Shown piece after piece: positions 1-12,000 of a DNA stretch of 51,033 bases; within the stretch, counting starts at the first letter, position 1, and each line of letters begins with the position of its first letter. The translations under genes and the position numbers were made by a program. This stretch comes from Flavobacterium anseongense. Its GTDB lineage: Bacteria; Bacteroidota; Bacteroidia; Flavobacteriales; Flavobacteriaceae. The notes under the pieces were generated by a model. It did no database searches. It was not told where the DNA came from and worked only from the letters and a program-made list of their open reading frames with translations. Location of the stretch: positions 1 through 51,033 of the forward strand of contig NZ_JAKIHN010000011.1 in the NCBI RefSeq assembly GCF_021608185.1. The letters are read 5' to 3'.

Positions 1-3000
1 GTCTAAACTGTCATCACAAACCACATAAGGTGTTGGTGTGTTGATTGTAGGTGCCGTGTTTACTGTAACTACTGCCGAACCACTCTGAGACTGCAAGCAG
101 GAAGGAGAAGCACCATCCTGAACGCTTACCAAAGCATATGTGTAAACTCCAGCTGTAGCCGTTGGTGCATTAATCGAAATACTATTCCCTGCAGCAGTTG
201 AAACCGGTGGCTGGACTACTGTATTAATGGAATACGTAAATGTATATGGTGATGTACCATTAGAACCCGTGAAAGTAATTTGGGGAGAAGCGGAATTTTG
301 ACAAATTGTAGCTGTCCCCGAAATTGTAGCAGTCGGTAGTGGGTTAACCGTCACCGTTGCCGTTCCCGATTGATTTTGAGAACAGGCTTGAGCACTTGCA
401 TCTTGAACACTGATTAAAGTATAAGTAAATGTCCCTGATGTAACTGTAGAAACAGGAAGTGTGTAGCTACTTCCAACACTTGGTGGAGAAGTTACTGTAG
501 TTGTTCCACCATCTGTACTATAAGTAAAAGTATACGGTGCTGTACCATTGGCTCCCGTAAAGGTAACATTTGGGCTAGCTGTATTTTGACAAACTGCTGT
601 AGTCCCTGAAATACTGGCGGTTGGTAATGGTCTAACCGTTACAGTTGCTGAACCTGATTGATTCTGAGAACAAGCAGAAGTCCCCGACTCTTGAACACTA
701 ATTAAAGTATAAGTAATTGCTCCTGAGGAAGCTGTAGAAACCGGAAGTAAATAGGTATTTCCTGAACTTGCCGGAGTGGTAATTGTAGTTGCTCCACCAT
801 CTGTACTGTACGTAAAAGTATATGGTGCTGTACCATTAGCTCCCGTAAAGGTAATATTCGGGCTTGTTGCATTTTGACAAACAGTAGTTGCTCCTGAAAT
901 AGTAGCCGTTGGTAATGCAGTAACCGTTACGATTGCCGAACCTGATTGGTTTTGAGAACAGGCAGGAACTCCGGCACTCTGAACACTAATTAAAGTATAA
1001 GTGAATACTCCTGATGCAACTGTAGAAACCGGAATTGTATAGGTATTTCCAACACTAGGTGGAGTTGTGATTGTAGTTACTCCGCCATCAGTAGTATACG
1101 TAAATGTGTAAGGCCCTGTACCATTGGCTCCAGTAAAGGTGATGTTAGGGCTTGCTCCATTTCTACAAACGTTTGTGGTTCCTGAAACTGTAGCGGTTGG
1201 CAAGGCTCTAACCGTAACAACAGCTGAATCATTTAAAAGCTGACTACAAGGTGGCGTACCTGGTAGTGCAACACTAACTAAATCGTAAGTAGTATCAACT
1301 GTCAATGCTGGCGTAGTGAATGATGCAAACCCTGCTCCGCTTAACACTATGGTTTGATTGGAACCACTATTAATGGTATAAGTAACCGTCGCATTAGGTG
1401 TTCCGTTAAAAGTAATGACCGTTGTTGTTCCCGAACAGATTGTTGTTGTTCCTGAAATTGTAGCTGTTGGTGAAGCACTAATCGTTATGACGGCTGAACC
1501 CGATTGCGACTGACTACATGTACCTATGGCTACACTTACCAAAGCGTATGTAGTATCTATAGTCAAATTTCCTGTATTCAGAGTTGCATTACCTGAACTG
1601 TCTAATACTATGGTTTGATTAGAGCCTGCATTTACTGTATAAGTAACTGTCGCATTTGGTGTTCCGGTAAATGTTACAACAGTAGCTGATCCTGAACAAA
1701 CAGAGGTTGACCCCGATATAGTTGCTGTTGGTAATGAAGTAACCGTAATTAATGCCGAACCCGTTTGAGGCTGACTACAAACAGGAGTGCCCGAAGTAGC
1801 AACACTTACCAAATTATAAGTACTATTCATAGTCAACAATGGTGTCGTTATTGTCGCAGTTCCTAATCCATCCAAAATAATTGTCTGATTTGGACCGCTA
1901 TCAACCGTATAGGTTACTGTTGCATTTGGTGTTCCGGTAAATGTAATTCCTGTTGATGTTCCTGAACAAATAGTTGTTGTTCCTGATATTGTTACTGTAG
2001 GCAACTGAACAACCGTAAATGAAACCGACTGATTTAATGGTTGAGTACACAACGTATTTCCTGAACCATCAACTATTCTGACATTAGTCAAAGTATAGGT
2101 ATTCATTAGTGTTGGTGATGCTGCTATAGTAAAAACCCCAGCCGCATTTAAATAAGCAGAAAGAACCGAACCGCCATCAACTGTATAATTGATATTGGCA
2201 TTTGGTGTTCCTGTGAAAGTAACTGTAACCGGACTTCCAACACAAATAGAAGTGGCAGAAACACTTACCGAAGCATTTGGCACTAAGTTTACCACCAAAT
2301 CAAAATCTGTTACGGCATAACAACCTGCTATGTTATCGGTAACCCTAACATAAATTGTTTCCGGATTGGAAATGTTAGAATAGATATTAGGCAAAGCATT
2401 AATACCATCATTGGCATCGGTAATTGAATTGTGAAAGGTAATCGTGTTACCGATTAGATCAGGATTTATCAAAGCCCTTACAGCATTAAGATCAAAAATC
2501 CCAACATTTGGTGTATTGCTGCAGGTTAACACATCCGGAATGTGATTAGCCGAAGGCGGTGAAGGAAAAGCTCCGGTTCCTGATGTGGCAGTTCCAGTCC
2601 ATTGAATTTGAAACCCACCATCACCAATAGGTCGGTCAATCGCAATATAATAAGTTTGTCCGGGAGTTACTGTTAACCATCTGACATAACCATTCCCATC
2701 TGAACCCGGACCAGTTTGTGTGAGCAAAGTCGACCCATTCATTCCAGTGAGATTATTACTTAATCCTGCTTCAAACGGATTTGTAGTAGCACAACGTATC
2801 GGGCTTCCTAAAGATCCACAAACAGGATTTGGTCCATATACCCAAAAATCATAATCTACATTAATATCCGGATCATCCGGAATTAAATTAAAACCTAATG
2901 TTCCTCCTTGTACAATATTTATCTCGAGCCAAATCGAATTACTCTCAAATCCACCACATGAATTGATTTCTTGAATATTACCTGACCCAATAGCATTAGA

Positions 3001-3114
3001 GGAAAAAGCTCCGTTACCACAAACTATCAAAGCTGTAGCACAATCATTTGGTTCTTGTGCAAAAACTATATTTGATAAAAATAACAGAACAAAAAAACTT
3101 AAAAAATTCTTCAT
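1..3114 (-). CDS. Large secreted Ig-like repeat adhesin, 3' end beyond the window
   Basis: The open frame starts at the ATG whose first base is 3114 and stays open to position 1, giving 1038 residues with no stop. The N-terminus (MKNFLSFFVLLFLSNIVFAQ) is a clear signal peptide. Next, at about residues 21-165, comes a domain beginning NDCATALIVCGNG with a DYDFWVYGP motif, which also occurs in the adhesin at the right edge. From about residue 260 there are seven or more Ig-like repeats of 85-95 residues, with recurring motifs such as TATISGTTTICSG, FTGTPNATVTYTV and GSAxVTV. The C-terminus is missing. The neighbouring PorP/SprF and OmpA genes suggest a type B T9SS sorting domain, but this is inference. 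The gene lies 121 bp after the OmpA gene, with a hairpin between them. A role in surface adhesion or gliding is likely but unproven. Confidence 0.85.
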   Translation of the reverse strand, partial: MKNFLSFFVLLFLSNIVFAQEPNDCATALIVCGNGAFSSNAIGSGNIQEINSCGGFESNSIWLEINIVQGGTLGFNLIPDDPDINVDYDFWVYGPNPVCGSLGSPIRCATTNPFEAGLSNNLTGMNGSTLLTQTGPGSDGNGYVRWLTVTPGQTYYIAIDRPIGDGGFQIQWTGTATSGTGAFPSPPSANHIPDVLTCSNTPNVGIFDLNAVRALINPDLIGNTITFHNSITDANDGINALPNIYSNISNPETIYVRVTDNIAGCYAVTDFDLVVNLVPNASVSVSATSICVGSPVTVTFTGTPNANINYTVDGGSVLSAYLNAAGVFTIAASPTLMNTYTLTNVRIVDGSGNTLCTQPLNQSVSFTVVQLPTVTISGTTTICSGTSTGITFTGTPNATVTYTVDSGPNQTIILDGLGTATITTPLLTMNSTYNLVSVATSGTPVCSQPQTGSALITVTSLPTATISGSTSVCSGSATVVTFTGTPNATVTYTVNAGSNQTIVLDSSGNATLNTGNLTIDTTYALVSVAIGTCSQSQSGSAVITISASPTATISGTTTICSGTTTVITFNGTPNATVTYTINSGSNQTIVLSGAGFASFTTPALTVDTTYDLVSVALPGTPPCSQLLNDSAVVTVRALPTATVSGTTNVCRNGASPNITFTGANGTGPYTFTYTTDGGVTTITTPPSVGNTYTIPVSTVASGVFTYTLISVQSAGVPACSQNQSGSAIVTVTALPTATISGATTVCQNATSPNITFTGANGTAPYTFTYSTDGGATTITTPASSGNTYLLPVSTASSGAITYTLISVQESGTSACSQNQSGSATVTVRPLPTASISGTTAVCQNTASPNVTFTGANGTAPYTFTYSTDGGTTTVTSPPSVGSSYTLPVSTVTSGTFTYTLISVQDASAQACSQNQSGTATVTVNPLPTATISGTATICQNSASPQITFTGSNGTSPYTFTYSINTVVQPPVSTAAGNSISINAPTATAGVYTYALVSVQDGASPSCLQSQSGSAVVTVNTAPTINTPTPYVVCDDSLD
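300..2270 (-). repeat. Ig-like repeat array in the left-edge adhesin
   Basis: At least seven units of about 258-290 bp are marked by recurring coding motifs for TATISGTTxxC, FTGxxNATVTYTV and CSQxxSGSAxVTV. The spacing is not constant, and two subtypes alternate: one with NATVTYTV and a shorter period, one with GTxPYTFTYxxDGG. The same subtypes occur in the giant adhesin at about 7140-8520. Confidence 0.8.
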
Positions 3115-3138
3115 TGAATCATCCTATTTATTATGCAT

Positions 3139-3174
3139 AATAGCCAATCTCAATCTTAATCGAGATTAGCTATT
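3139..3174 (-). terminator. Hairpin between OmpA gene and downstream adhesin
   Basis: The arms AATAGCCAATCTC (3139-3151) and GAGATTAGCTATT (3162-3174) pair over 13 positions around a 10-nt loop. The single non-Watson-Crick position is a U.G wobble only in the minus-strand transcript, which matches the direction of the genes. There is no clear U-run after it, so it may attenuate or process the message rather than fully terminate it. Confidence 0.5.
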
Positions 3175-3235
3175 GCTTACAATCATCACTTAATTAACTT
3201 AACTTTAAACCTAATCTTTATCTACAATGATTGTT

Positions 3236-5107
3236 TTATTTTTTTACAATTAAAAACTCTGAACGTCTGTTTTGAGCATCCTGCTCCTGTGTGCAATTGG
3301 TTCCGCATTTTACTTTTTGCTCTGTACTACCAAATCCTTTACCAGAAATACGTCCTTTTGCAATTCCTTTAGAAATTAAATATTGCACTGTTGATTGCGC
3401 TCTCTTTTCAGATAAATTTATGTTGTACGCCGCTGAACCTTTAGAATCTGTATGCGATTTTACAAAGATAACCATTGTCGGATAATCGTTCATTACTTTA
3501 ATCAACTTATCTAATTCGACTGCTCCTTGAGCTGTGATATTACTTTTATCATATTCAAAATAAACCGGATTCAAAATTACTTCCGTATCGGTTATGATTA
3601 CACTTGTTGGTTCTAGAGCAACCTCAACTACCGTTTCACCGGCTTTAGAAGGCTTCACTGCCGATGCAGCATTTTCGAAATTTTGTGCCGAAACTTTCAA
3701 ACCATAACCTACATTGCATTCGATATCGTAGCTCACTTTTCCTTGTGCATTAGTTTGTTTGGTTTCGATAACATTTCCTTTCGCATCTGATATAGCAACT
3801 GAAGCATTAGCTAAAACAGCTTTTGTTTTACTGTTCGTCACAACAATAGTTGCTTCTGCTTTGCAAACCGGAGTTGCTGCATAAATAGCATCAGAACCAT
3901 TTCTGTTTGAAGAAAAATAACCAATATTCGCATTTTTATTAAAACTAAATGAAAAATCATCTTTTTCAGTATTTACCGGTTTACCTAAGTTTTGTGGTTT
4001 TTCACTAGTGTTTAGGTTAGTTCTGAATACATCAAAACCTCCCAATCCCTGATGACTTGTTGAAGCAAAATACAATACATTATCTTCGGTGATAAAAGGG
4101 AAATTCTCTCTGTCTGCCGTATTTACATTCGGACCTAAATTTTGTGGTTTTCCATAAGTATTGGCATCAACAGCTACTTTCCAAATGTCTGATTCACCCA
4201 AACCTCCTGGCATGTTTGAAGCAAAATACAATGTTCTTCCATCTTTGCTCAAACTCGGATTAGTAACCGAATAGCTTGTACTGTTAAATGGCAACGCTTC
4301 TACATTTGACCATTTTCCATCAACTTTAGTCGCTTTGTAAATTCCTTGTTGCCCAACTTTAATATTGCTCTTTTTATTCTTTTCATATTGTCCTTCACTA
4401 TGACCGTCACGTGCAAAAAACATAGTGTTCCCATCTGCACTTAATGTCAGTGGACCATCATGAAACGGCGTATTCAACTCTCTTACCGGAGATGGTTCAG
4501 AAAAAGTCCCATTACCATCTCTGGTTGATTGGTATATATCCAAATAAGGTTGATCAATCCATTTATCTGTTTTATTTGAACTGTTTCTGTTACTAGTAAA
4601 ATAAAGTATATTTTCATTGGTCAATAGCGCTCCAAAATCACTTTGCCCTTTGTTTTTGATATTGGTATCAGTAACATCAAATAGCTTGGTATTATTAGTT
4701 AAACTTGGAATATAATTCGGATTAGCCAAATGCTCTTTAGCTCTTTCATCTTTAGGCATCATTTTGGCAAAAACATCCATTTGCTTATTGGCTTCCTGAT
4801 AATTTCCTAAGACTTTCAATGTTTGCGCATAGCGATAATACGTCTCTGCGGTTGCTTTTCCTTTTACTGCTTTGGCATACCATTTTGAAGCATTTTCAGA
4901 ATCAAAAACATTATAATAACTCTCGGCTAATTGAGTATAAACATATTCTCCGGCAGTTTTGTTTTCTGTCAGTTTCAGATATTCCTCTATAGCCGCTACA
5001 TACTGATAGCTATCAAAAAGTTTGTCCGCTTTAGCAGTGGCGCTGTTTTGTCCGTATCCGACATTTAATAGCAACAACATGCTAATGGTTAAATATACTT
5101 TCTTCAT
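3236..5107 (-). CDS. PorE-like OmpA-family protein (TPR, PD40 propeller, regulatory-like domain, OmpA)
   Basis: This 623-residue protein has a signal peptide (MKKVYLTISMLLLLNVGYGQ), a TPR region at about 20-130, a PD40/WD40-like beta-propeller at about 140-405 with repeated LYFASN and FFARDG-type blades, and a carboxypeptidase-regulatory-like domain at about 410-495. An OmpA C-terminal domain at about 505-620 keeps the peptidoglycan-binding motifs SHTDSKGS and NRRSEF. The same domain order is known for the T9SS protein PorE of Porphyromonas gingivalis, which works with PorP and anchors the machinery to peptidoglycan. PorE is a lipoprotein, whereas no lipobox cysteine is visible here. It lies 11 bp after the PorP/SprF gene and is very probably co-transcribed with it. 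It probably serves as the periplasmic, cell-wall-bound partner of that protein for exporting or displaying the nearby type B adhesins. Confidence 0.88.
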   Translation of the reverse strand: MKKVYLTISMLLLLNVGYGQNSATAKADKLFDSYQYVAAIEEYLKLTENKTAGEYVYTQLAESYYNVFDSENASKWYAKAVKGKATAETYYRYAQTLKVLGNYQEANKQMDVFAKMMPKDERAKEHLANPNYIPSLTNNTKLFDVTDTNIKNKGQSDFGALLTNENILYFTSNRNSSNKTDKWIDQPYLDIYQSTRDGNGTFSEPSPVRELNTPFHDGPLTLSADGNTMFFARDGHSEGQYEKNKKSNIKVGQQGIYKATKVDGKWSNVEALPFNSTSYSVTNPSLSKDGRTLYFASNMPGGLGESDIWKVAVDANTYGKPQNLGPNVNTADRENFPFITEDNVLYFASTSHQGLGGFDVFRTNLNTSEKPQNLGKPVNTEKDDFSFSFNKNANIGYFSSNRNGSDAIYAATPVCKAEATIVVTNSKTKAVLANASVAISDAKGNVIETKQTNAQGKVSYDIECNVGYGLKVSAQNFENAASAVKPSKAGETVVEVALEPTSVIITDTEVILNPVYFEYDKSNITAQGAVELDKLIKVMNDYPTMVIFVKSHTDSKGSAAYNINLSEKRAQSTVQYLISKGIAKGRISGKGFGSTEQKVKCGTNCTQEQDAQNRRSEFLIVKK

Positions 5108-5118
5108 AATTGGTAGTT

Positions 5119-6054
5119 TTAGAAAAATCTTGGTGAAATAGATACTTTTTTAGACAAATTTAAATCAAATAACAACATAAATTCATGAGATGCAGGAGCT
5201 GTTCCTCTTATTTCTGAAGTTACATGATCATAAGCATATCCAACTCGGATAGCTGGTGTTACAGCAAAATTAACCATTGCTCCAAAAGAATCATCCATTC
5301 TATATGTTGCTCCTATTTCATATTTTTCGAAAAGTAAGAAATTAGCAGAACAATCTAACGAGGTTGGTGCGTTAAATGCCGACTTCAACATAAAAGAAGG
5401 TTTGAATTTTGTATTCGAAGATAAATCAAACACATAACCACTAGTCAAAAAATAATGTTGTGTTTCGCTACCAAATTTCAATTCCTGCCCATTTCTTGTA
5501 ATATCAAGATGCTTACTTTTTAGCATATTGGGCACCGAAAGAGCAGCATAAAATTTATTGGTATAATAAAACAAACCAGTACCAATGTTTAATTTTATAT
5601 TGTTCGAATTTTCGCTGAAGGCATTATCATTCGGTTGCTGTGTATAACCATTCCCGATTTCACTAAACAAACCTACCTTTTGAAAAGTAGCTCCTGTTTT
5701 TAATCCGAATGCCAGTTTGCTGGCACTTCCTATATTGATTGTATAGGAGAAATCACCGTAAATATTGTTTTCCTCTACCGGACCAATTTTATCCGAAATA
5801 ACAGAAAGACCCAAACCGACATTTTTACCAACCGGACTGTGTATGGCAAAAGTCCCTGTTGTTGGAGCCCCATCTAAACCAACCCATTGTTGTCTGTAAA
5901 GCAATCCACCAGATATGCTCTCTTTTGAACCTGCATAGGCCGGATTCATAACATTCATATTATACATATATTGCGTATAATGTGGATCCTGCTGGGCTGC
6001 TACTTCCATAGAAATGATTGAAAATAGTGCTAGTGCTATATATCCTTTTTTCAT
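5119..6054 (-). CDS. PorP/SprF family type IX secretion membrane protein
   Basis: The protein is an outer-membrane beta-barrel of about 311 residues. The start at 6054 gives a normal signal peptide (MKKGYIALALFSIISMEVAAQ); an in-frame ATG at 6087 would add 11 residues in front of it and is less likely. The mature N-terminus QQDPHYTQYMYNMNVMNPAYAGS is the signature of the family. The rest alternates short beta-strands and turns and ends in an aromatic residue (SISPRFF), as expected for a barrel. In Flavobacterium johnsoniae, SprF is needed to secrete the type B adhesin SprB, and sprF-like genes usually sit beside type B cargo genes. Here it directly follows a 2924-residue type B adhesin gene (6099-14873), so it is probably the dedicated export or attachment partner of that protein. 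Confidence 0.93.
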   Translation of the reverse strand: MKKGYIALALFSIISMEVAAQQDPHYTQYMYNMNVMNPAYAGSKESISGGLLYRQQWVGLDGAPTTGTFAIHSPVGKNVGLGLSVISDKIGPVEENNIYGDFSYTINIGSASKLAFGLKTGATFQKVGLFSEIGNGYTQQPNDNAFSENSNNIKLNIGTGLFYYTNKFYAALSVPNMLKSKHLDITRNGQELKFGSETQHYFLTSGYVFDLSSNTKFKPSFMLKSAFNAPTSLDCSANFLLFEKYEIGATYRMDDSFGAMVNFAVTPAIRVGYAYDHVTSEIRGTAPASHEFMLLFDLNLSKKVSISPRFF

Positions 6055-6098
6055 TAGGCTTACCTTTTTATTTAGTAATTGATACATACTCGATTTAA

Positions 6099-9000
6099 TT
6101 AATACTCTCTGTTAATATATACCCAACCTGTTTTGGTTGCTCCTTCATTAGTATGGATACTGTAGAAATAAGTCCCATCAGGCAATTCCTGACCGCTATC
6201 CGATTGACCTTTCCATTGATTAGTATAGTTTCCTGAGAAAGAGAAAACTATCGTTCCATATCTGTTGAAAATCGTAATCTCTTTCACTCCATAACCTGAT
6301 AAATCGAAAGTATCATTCAACTGATCATTGTTTGGAGAAATTCCTCTTGGTATTAGTAAACAAGGATTATTTTCTATGGTAATGTTTTGATTAGTTGTAC
6401 ATCCATTTACTTCTACCGAAACTCCAAAAGTTAACGGTAAGCTTAGCGATGGATTTTGAGACAAATAATCATCAATATTCAATGTCGCAGTAGTTCCAAT
6501 AGTAGTGCTTCCTTGTGTCCAAATATAATTTGCAGCACTTGAATCAAAGTTGGTGTCTATCAGTTGAAGTGTCAAGCTACTATTTTGACAGATATCATCA
6601 ATAGTGAAAGTCAAATCAGGAACAATCGTAATGGTAAAATTAGTTGAACCACCAACATTACAGGTTGCAGCATTAGCGGCAACAGTATAAGTAATAATAT
6701 ACGTGCCAGGGGTACTTCCTGAGATATTAATTTCTCCTGTATTTTGGTTAACAAAATTCAATCCGGTTGATGAACTAAATACACCACCTGTAGTAAAGTT
6801 TGCCGAAAGTGTTGGCAAATCATTAGCGGCATTAGTACAATAACTTACATCATAACTAAATCCAGTCACCGGAGTAATACTTGCTACAATAGTAATGCTT
6901 GTCGTAAATACGCCACCATCTGTACAAGTTCCGGGATTAGCTGCCAAAGTATAAGTGATTTGATGCGTTCCTACTGCCGAAGGCGATAAAGTAACCGCTC
7001 CTGTAGATGAGTTTACCGTTACTGTTGATGAACTAAATACACCACCTGTAGCAAAATTAGCTGTCAATATCGGAAGTGGATTTGAAGAGGCATTGCTACA
7101 CGTTTGAGCATAACTAAAGGTCACATTTGGCGTTGTTAACTGATTTACAGTTATTGTTGCCGAACCTGTTATTGTCTGACTACAAGCAGGAATTCCTGAA
7201 CTAGTAACACTTACCAAAGTATAAGTCGTGCTTGCTGTTAAAGTTCCAGTTGTAATTGAAGCTGATCCTGTAGCATCTAAAACAATGGTTTGAGGTGTTC
7301 CGCCATCTACAGTGTAGGTAACTGTTGCATTTGCTGTCCCGCTAAAAGAAATTGTTGCAGTTGAACCTGTACAAATTGTTGTAGTTCCTGAAATTGTAGC
7401 AGTTGGTAGTGCTTGTACAGTTACTACTGCAGTTCCTGTTTGAGCTTGTGAACAAGAAGATAAACCAGCACTTGAAACACTTACTAAGTTATAGGTAAAC
7501 ACGCCAACTGTTGCTGTTGGAACACTGATTGAAACACTGTTCCCAGTAGTTGTTGTTATAGTTTGGTTTGCTCCACTATTGATAGTATAGATAAACGTAT
7601 ATGGTGCTGCACCATTAGCTCCTGTAAATGTAATTGTTGGACTAGCAGCGTTTTGACAAACTGTAGAAGTTCCTGAAATAGTAGCCGTTGGCAATGCTCC
7701 AACTGTAACTACCGCCGATCCACTAACTGCCTGACTACATAAAGTTCCATTTGCTGAAACACTTACCAAAGTATAGGTAGAATTTATTGACAATGCCGGT
7801 GTTGTAACTATTGCATTACCTGTTGCATCCAATGTTATTGTTTGATTAGAACCACCATCAACAGTATAAGTCACTGTTGCATTTGCTGTTCCTGTAAATG
7901 TAATAATTGCAGTTGCTCCCGAACAAATTGAAGTTGTTCCCGATATAGTTGCATTCGGCAATGCATTTACTGTTATCGTTGCTGAACCTGATAGTGTTTG
8001 TGTACAAGCTAATGTTCCGGTTGCCGTAATACTTACTAATGTATAAGTGCTGTTAACGGTCAATATCGGAGTTGTAATGCTCGCTAATCCGGCACTATCC
8101 AATGTAATGGTTTGACTGGCTCCACTATCTACAGTATAAGTAACAGTCGCATTTGGTGTTCCGTTAAAAGTAACCGAAGCTGTTGTTCCTTCACAAATTG
8201 CAGGAGTAGCTGAAATTGTAGCTGTTGGTAAAGCTTCTACTGTAACCAACACGCTTCCTGTTAATGGCTGACTACAAGTCGTAGTACCAGCTGAAGTAGC
8301 ACTTACTAAATCATAAGTGGCATTAGCGGTCAATGTTGATGTTGTAACAGTTGCAATTCCGGTAGCATTTAATACAATAGTTTGAGGTGTTCCGCTATTT
8401 ACAGTATATGTAACTGTTGCATTTGGAGTACCATTAAAAGTAACTACTGCCGTTGCACCTTCACAAATTGTAGTTGTTCCAGAAATTGTTGCAGTAGGAA
8501 GTGCAATCACCTCTACCACTATTTCGGTACGTATTCCTTCACATCCTCCTGAACCTACAACGCTAACATAGTAACTGGTTGTTCCGGCAGTTGCAGTTTG
8601 CGGTGTTGGAGCTGTCGTTGTTCCGGTTCCACCAGTTTGCTGTGTGTACCACATTAAACTATCACCAGGATTTGGAGCTGTTGCTGTTAAAGCTGTCGCT
8701 GTCGCACCTTGGCAGTAAACAACCGGTGTTGTTACTACAGGCACATCAGTTGTTCCTTGTTTAGTAATTGTTATAGATTTTTCACAATAGCGGGTATTCC
8801 AATTAAAAGTATAGGTTCCTGGTGTAGTAAATCCTGAAACATTCGTTAATCCGCTATTTGGATTTGCAATAGTGGTTGTTGCCGGATTACCAGCATCTGC
8901 AATCCATTCGCCTACTCCATTAGCATCAAAAGACATTGATGTTGTTGTACAGTCTAAAGTTGTATCGGCTGTATTTATTGTAATATCAACATTTGCTTTG

Positions 9001-12000
9001 AAATTGGCAGCATCTAAAAGATGTCCTATAGCATTACCAACTGTACGGAAAATAAATCGGGTTGTGGTTTGTCCACTTGGGATGTTATAAGTTCCCTGTA
9101 CCAAATCCCAGTTTGAACTATTGGCATTATCTTCGGCAATCACAGTAAAAGGTCCTGAAGGCGGTCCGGCAAACAATTGCAGTGTAGTACCATTACCACT
9201 AGTCATTCTTGTGGCACTCGCAAAGCTGTAATCCATTTTTGTGATTTCAGAAGTATCAAAATCTTTGTACAATCCTTTAATGTTTGGATCACTTGGGTTC
9301 CAATCATCCTCTCCATCTTGAGTTAACTGAAGACATTGACCTCCTTCAAATGGTGTAACCCCAATATTGTTTCCTTCAAGGAAGAACATGGTTCCCCAAT
9401 CGGTATTGGTTCTCCAACCTGGCGTTACTCTTGAGTTAATAATAGTAGAAACTCCGGTTACATTCTGCATTGGCAACTTCTCGAAACTATAATTAAAAGC
9501 ATCCATATCACACAAATCTTCAGGTGTAGTAACACAGATGTGGAATGTTTTATCGGATACTCCGGGATCATTTAAGGTTAGTCTGATTTTATATGTATTC
9601 CCAACCACTAATTCGCTTGCGTATTTAGCAACAAATGAATTGTTATTGCTGCATCCCTTTTCAACAAGAGATCCATCGCCCTGTACTTCATACAAAGACA
9701 TCATAATCTGCGGCCAAGCACCTACGAAACCTCCCGTGTAATATGTACCCGGTGCAAAGTCACTAAGTTCAACTACATGAACTTTAGACGTTGCCACAAA
9801 GTCGTACCAAATATCACCGCTGTTTACACCCGGACAAGAAGTTGGAACAGTAGAAGCTGTTGCTGAAATAAAAGAAGCATCTGCTCCTGAAAGTTCGCAG
9901 GTTGATCCTGTATTTACCTGTAAACGAACTGCATTTATCGGCTCGTCATTTCTGATAAATACTTTTGGTCCTGACCAGTAACTTTTATTTGTAGGACCAC
10001 AAACTGCACGAACTAAATATTCATAAGTACCGTCAGCAGCATTCATAAAGTCAGCAGCAACAGGAGTATAAGATGGTGAATTAACAATGGTTCCTGATTG
10101 CGGAATCGTCCCTTGTCCATAAGGCTGTACAAAAACTTCCCATTGGGTTTCTGAACCTCCGGGTGTCCATGAAAAAACACCTTGTGGGTTAACTGCTAAA
10201 TTGGTTGGTTGCGGACAAGTTACCACACCACAAGTGGCAACACTAGTAAACAATGTTGTGTTTACAGCACCTAATCCTAAAGGACTGGTCCAAACAATGT
10301 TATTGGATTCATCTCTAATGACAATTTGCGCTTCTGCATATTGTGTTCCGCTACCGAATCCATTCCAATACAAAGAGAATTGAACTCCTGAACATAAGAA
10401 TACCTGATAATCTAAAACAGCCGGTTGACCAAATCCAGGGAATTCTAAGGCCTGTACTACTGATCCATTTTGCATTACAGTAACGTTATCGGTAACGGTA
10501 CCTGTATTCCCGTTAGTAACTGACATGGTGTACTGACAAACATTTGTATAATCACATTTAGTCAGAATTTCGAATGGTCCAACCCATTCACTTTGTGATG
10601 AACCACTACAAACTGCTCTCACATAATATTGATATAAAGTTGATGGAGTCAATCCTGTTACAGTATATGGATGAGCATTGGCAGTATAAAGATAAGCTGG
10701 TAATGTATCTCCCACTGGGGCTGGTGTCCCAAAAGGCTGAACCGAGATTTGCCAGGATGTTTCTGTACCTGTTGTTTCCCAATTAACCTGAGCCGAAACA
10801 TCCAAAATATTAGAAGTTCTAACATTGATTACTGACGGACAAGCTGGAATATCTTCTACAATTACATTGTCTATAAAAGTATACTGACCTCTATAGTTCC
10901 ATGGGTTTGGTGGAAAAAACGGTGTATGGAAACCAATATTAATATTGGTATCAGTCGTAATTCCCGTCAAGTCAATAACTTTCTCCCTCACAGTAGTACT
11001 ACTTATAACTTCATGAACAAAAGTAATATCTAGAGGACCTGCAAGAGTTGAATACGCACCTTGTGACATAGTTACTGTCAATCCATTGATGGCTGTAACT
11101 GTTGCACCAAATGGAATTTGCCATGCAAGATCTACTCTGTCTCCAATTCTAACACCTGCAACAGAAGTTAAGGTTATTGTATTAGAATCCTGAACTATTC
11201 CTGTAGCATCTGTAGGACGGACAATATTATTTTCATATAAAATAGTTGAAAACTGATTGGTAGCGACTCCATTTGTAGAAAGCATCACTTTTAAATCCTC
11301 TTCGAAATCTCCGTTACTATATGTTCTATAGTAAAAACGAAGTCTTTGTCCTGCATGTGCCGTAAGTGTAGGTGTAATTAACCAATCATTATTGTTACCG
11401 TTCGTGCCGGTAAATAAAGCAGCCATCTGGTTACCAAACATTGGTTGCATCGTTTGGTTCAGATTCCAAGTATTATCATCTGGAGCATTATTATAAATTG
11501 TCCAACATGTTTCTGTTTGTGAATTGCTGTCAAAAGTTTCTATGAAAGGTGTTGGCAAAGGATTGCAAATACTTCTGAAAGGAAATGGTCCAACCCAGTC
11601 ACTACTTTCTGTGGTGCTGCAAATCGCTCTTACATAATATTCGTAAGCCGTATTTTCTGTTAATGTTGCCTGATATGTTGGGGTTCCATTTACCGTAATT
11701 CCTGAACCTGTCGGAACGCCAGTTAATGGGCTTTGTATTACTACTTCCCATTGTGTTTCGGTATAACCCGGCATCCATGATAAAGTGGCTGATGTTGGTG
11801 TTATATTAGTCGCTGTTAAAGTATTTGAATTTGGATTCGGACAAGCCGGTGCATCTTCAATTACAAAATCATCAATTGTTACGAGACCCGTTTGTGTCGG
11901 ATTGGGCATATTAGGTGGCATACGGAAAGCAATATAGGTTGTTCCTGTTCCGGTAAATAAAACCGAATCTTCCATAAAACTTGCGTTTGTAAAATCATGC

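Noticed and set aside
3128..3142. Palindrome around TTATGCATAA beside the adhesin start
   Set aside because: It is short and A/T-rich, overlaps the edge of the OmpA hairpin, and has no second copy or promoter link.
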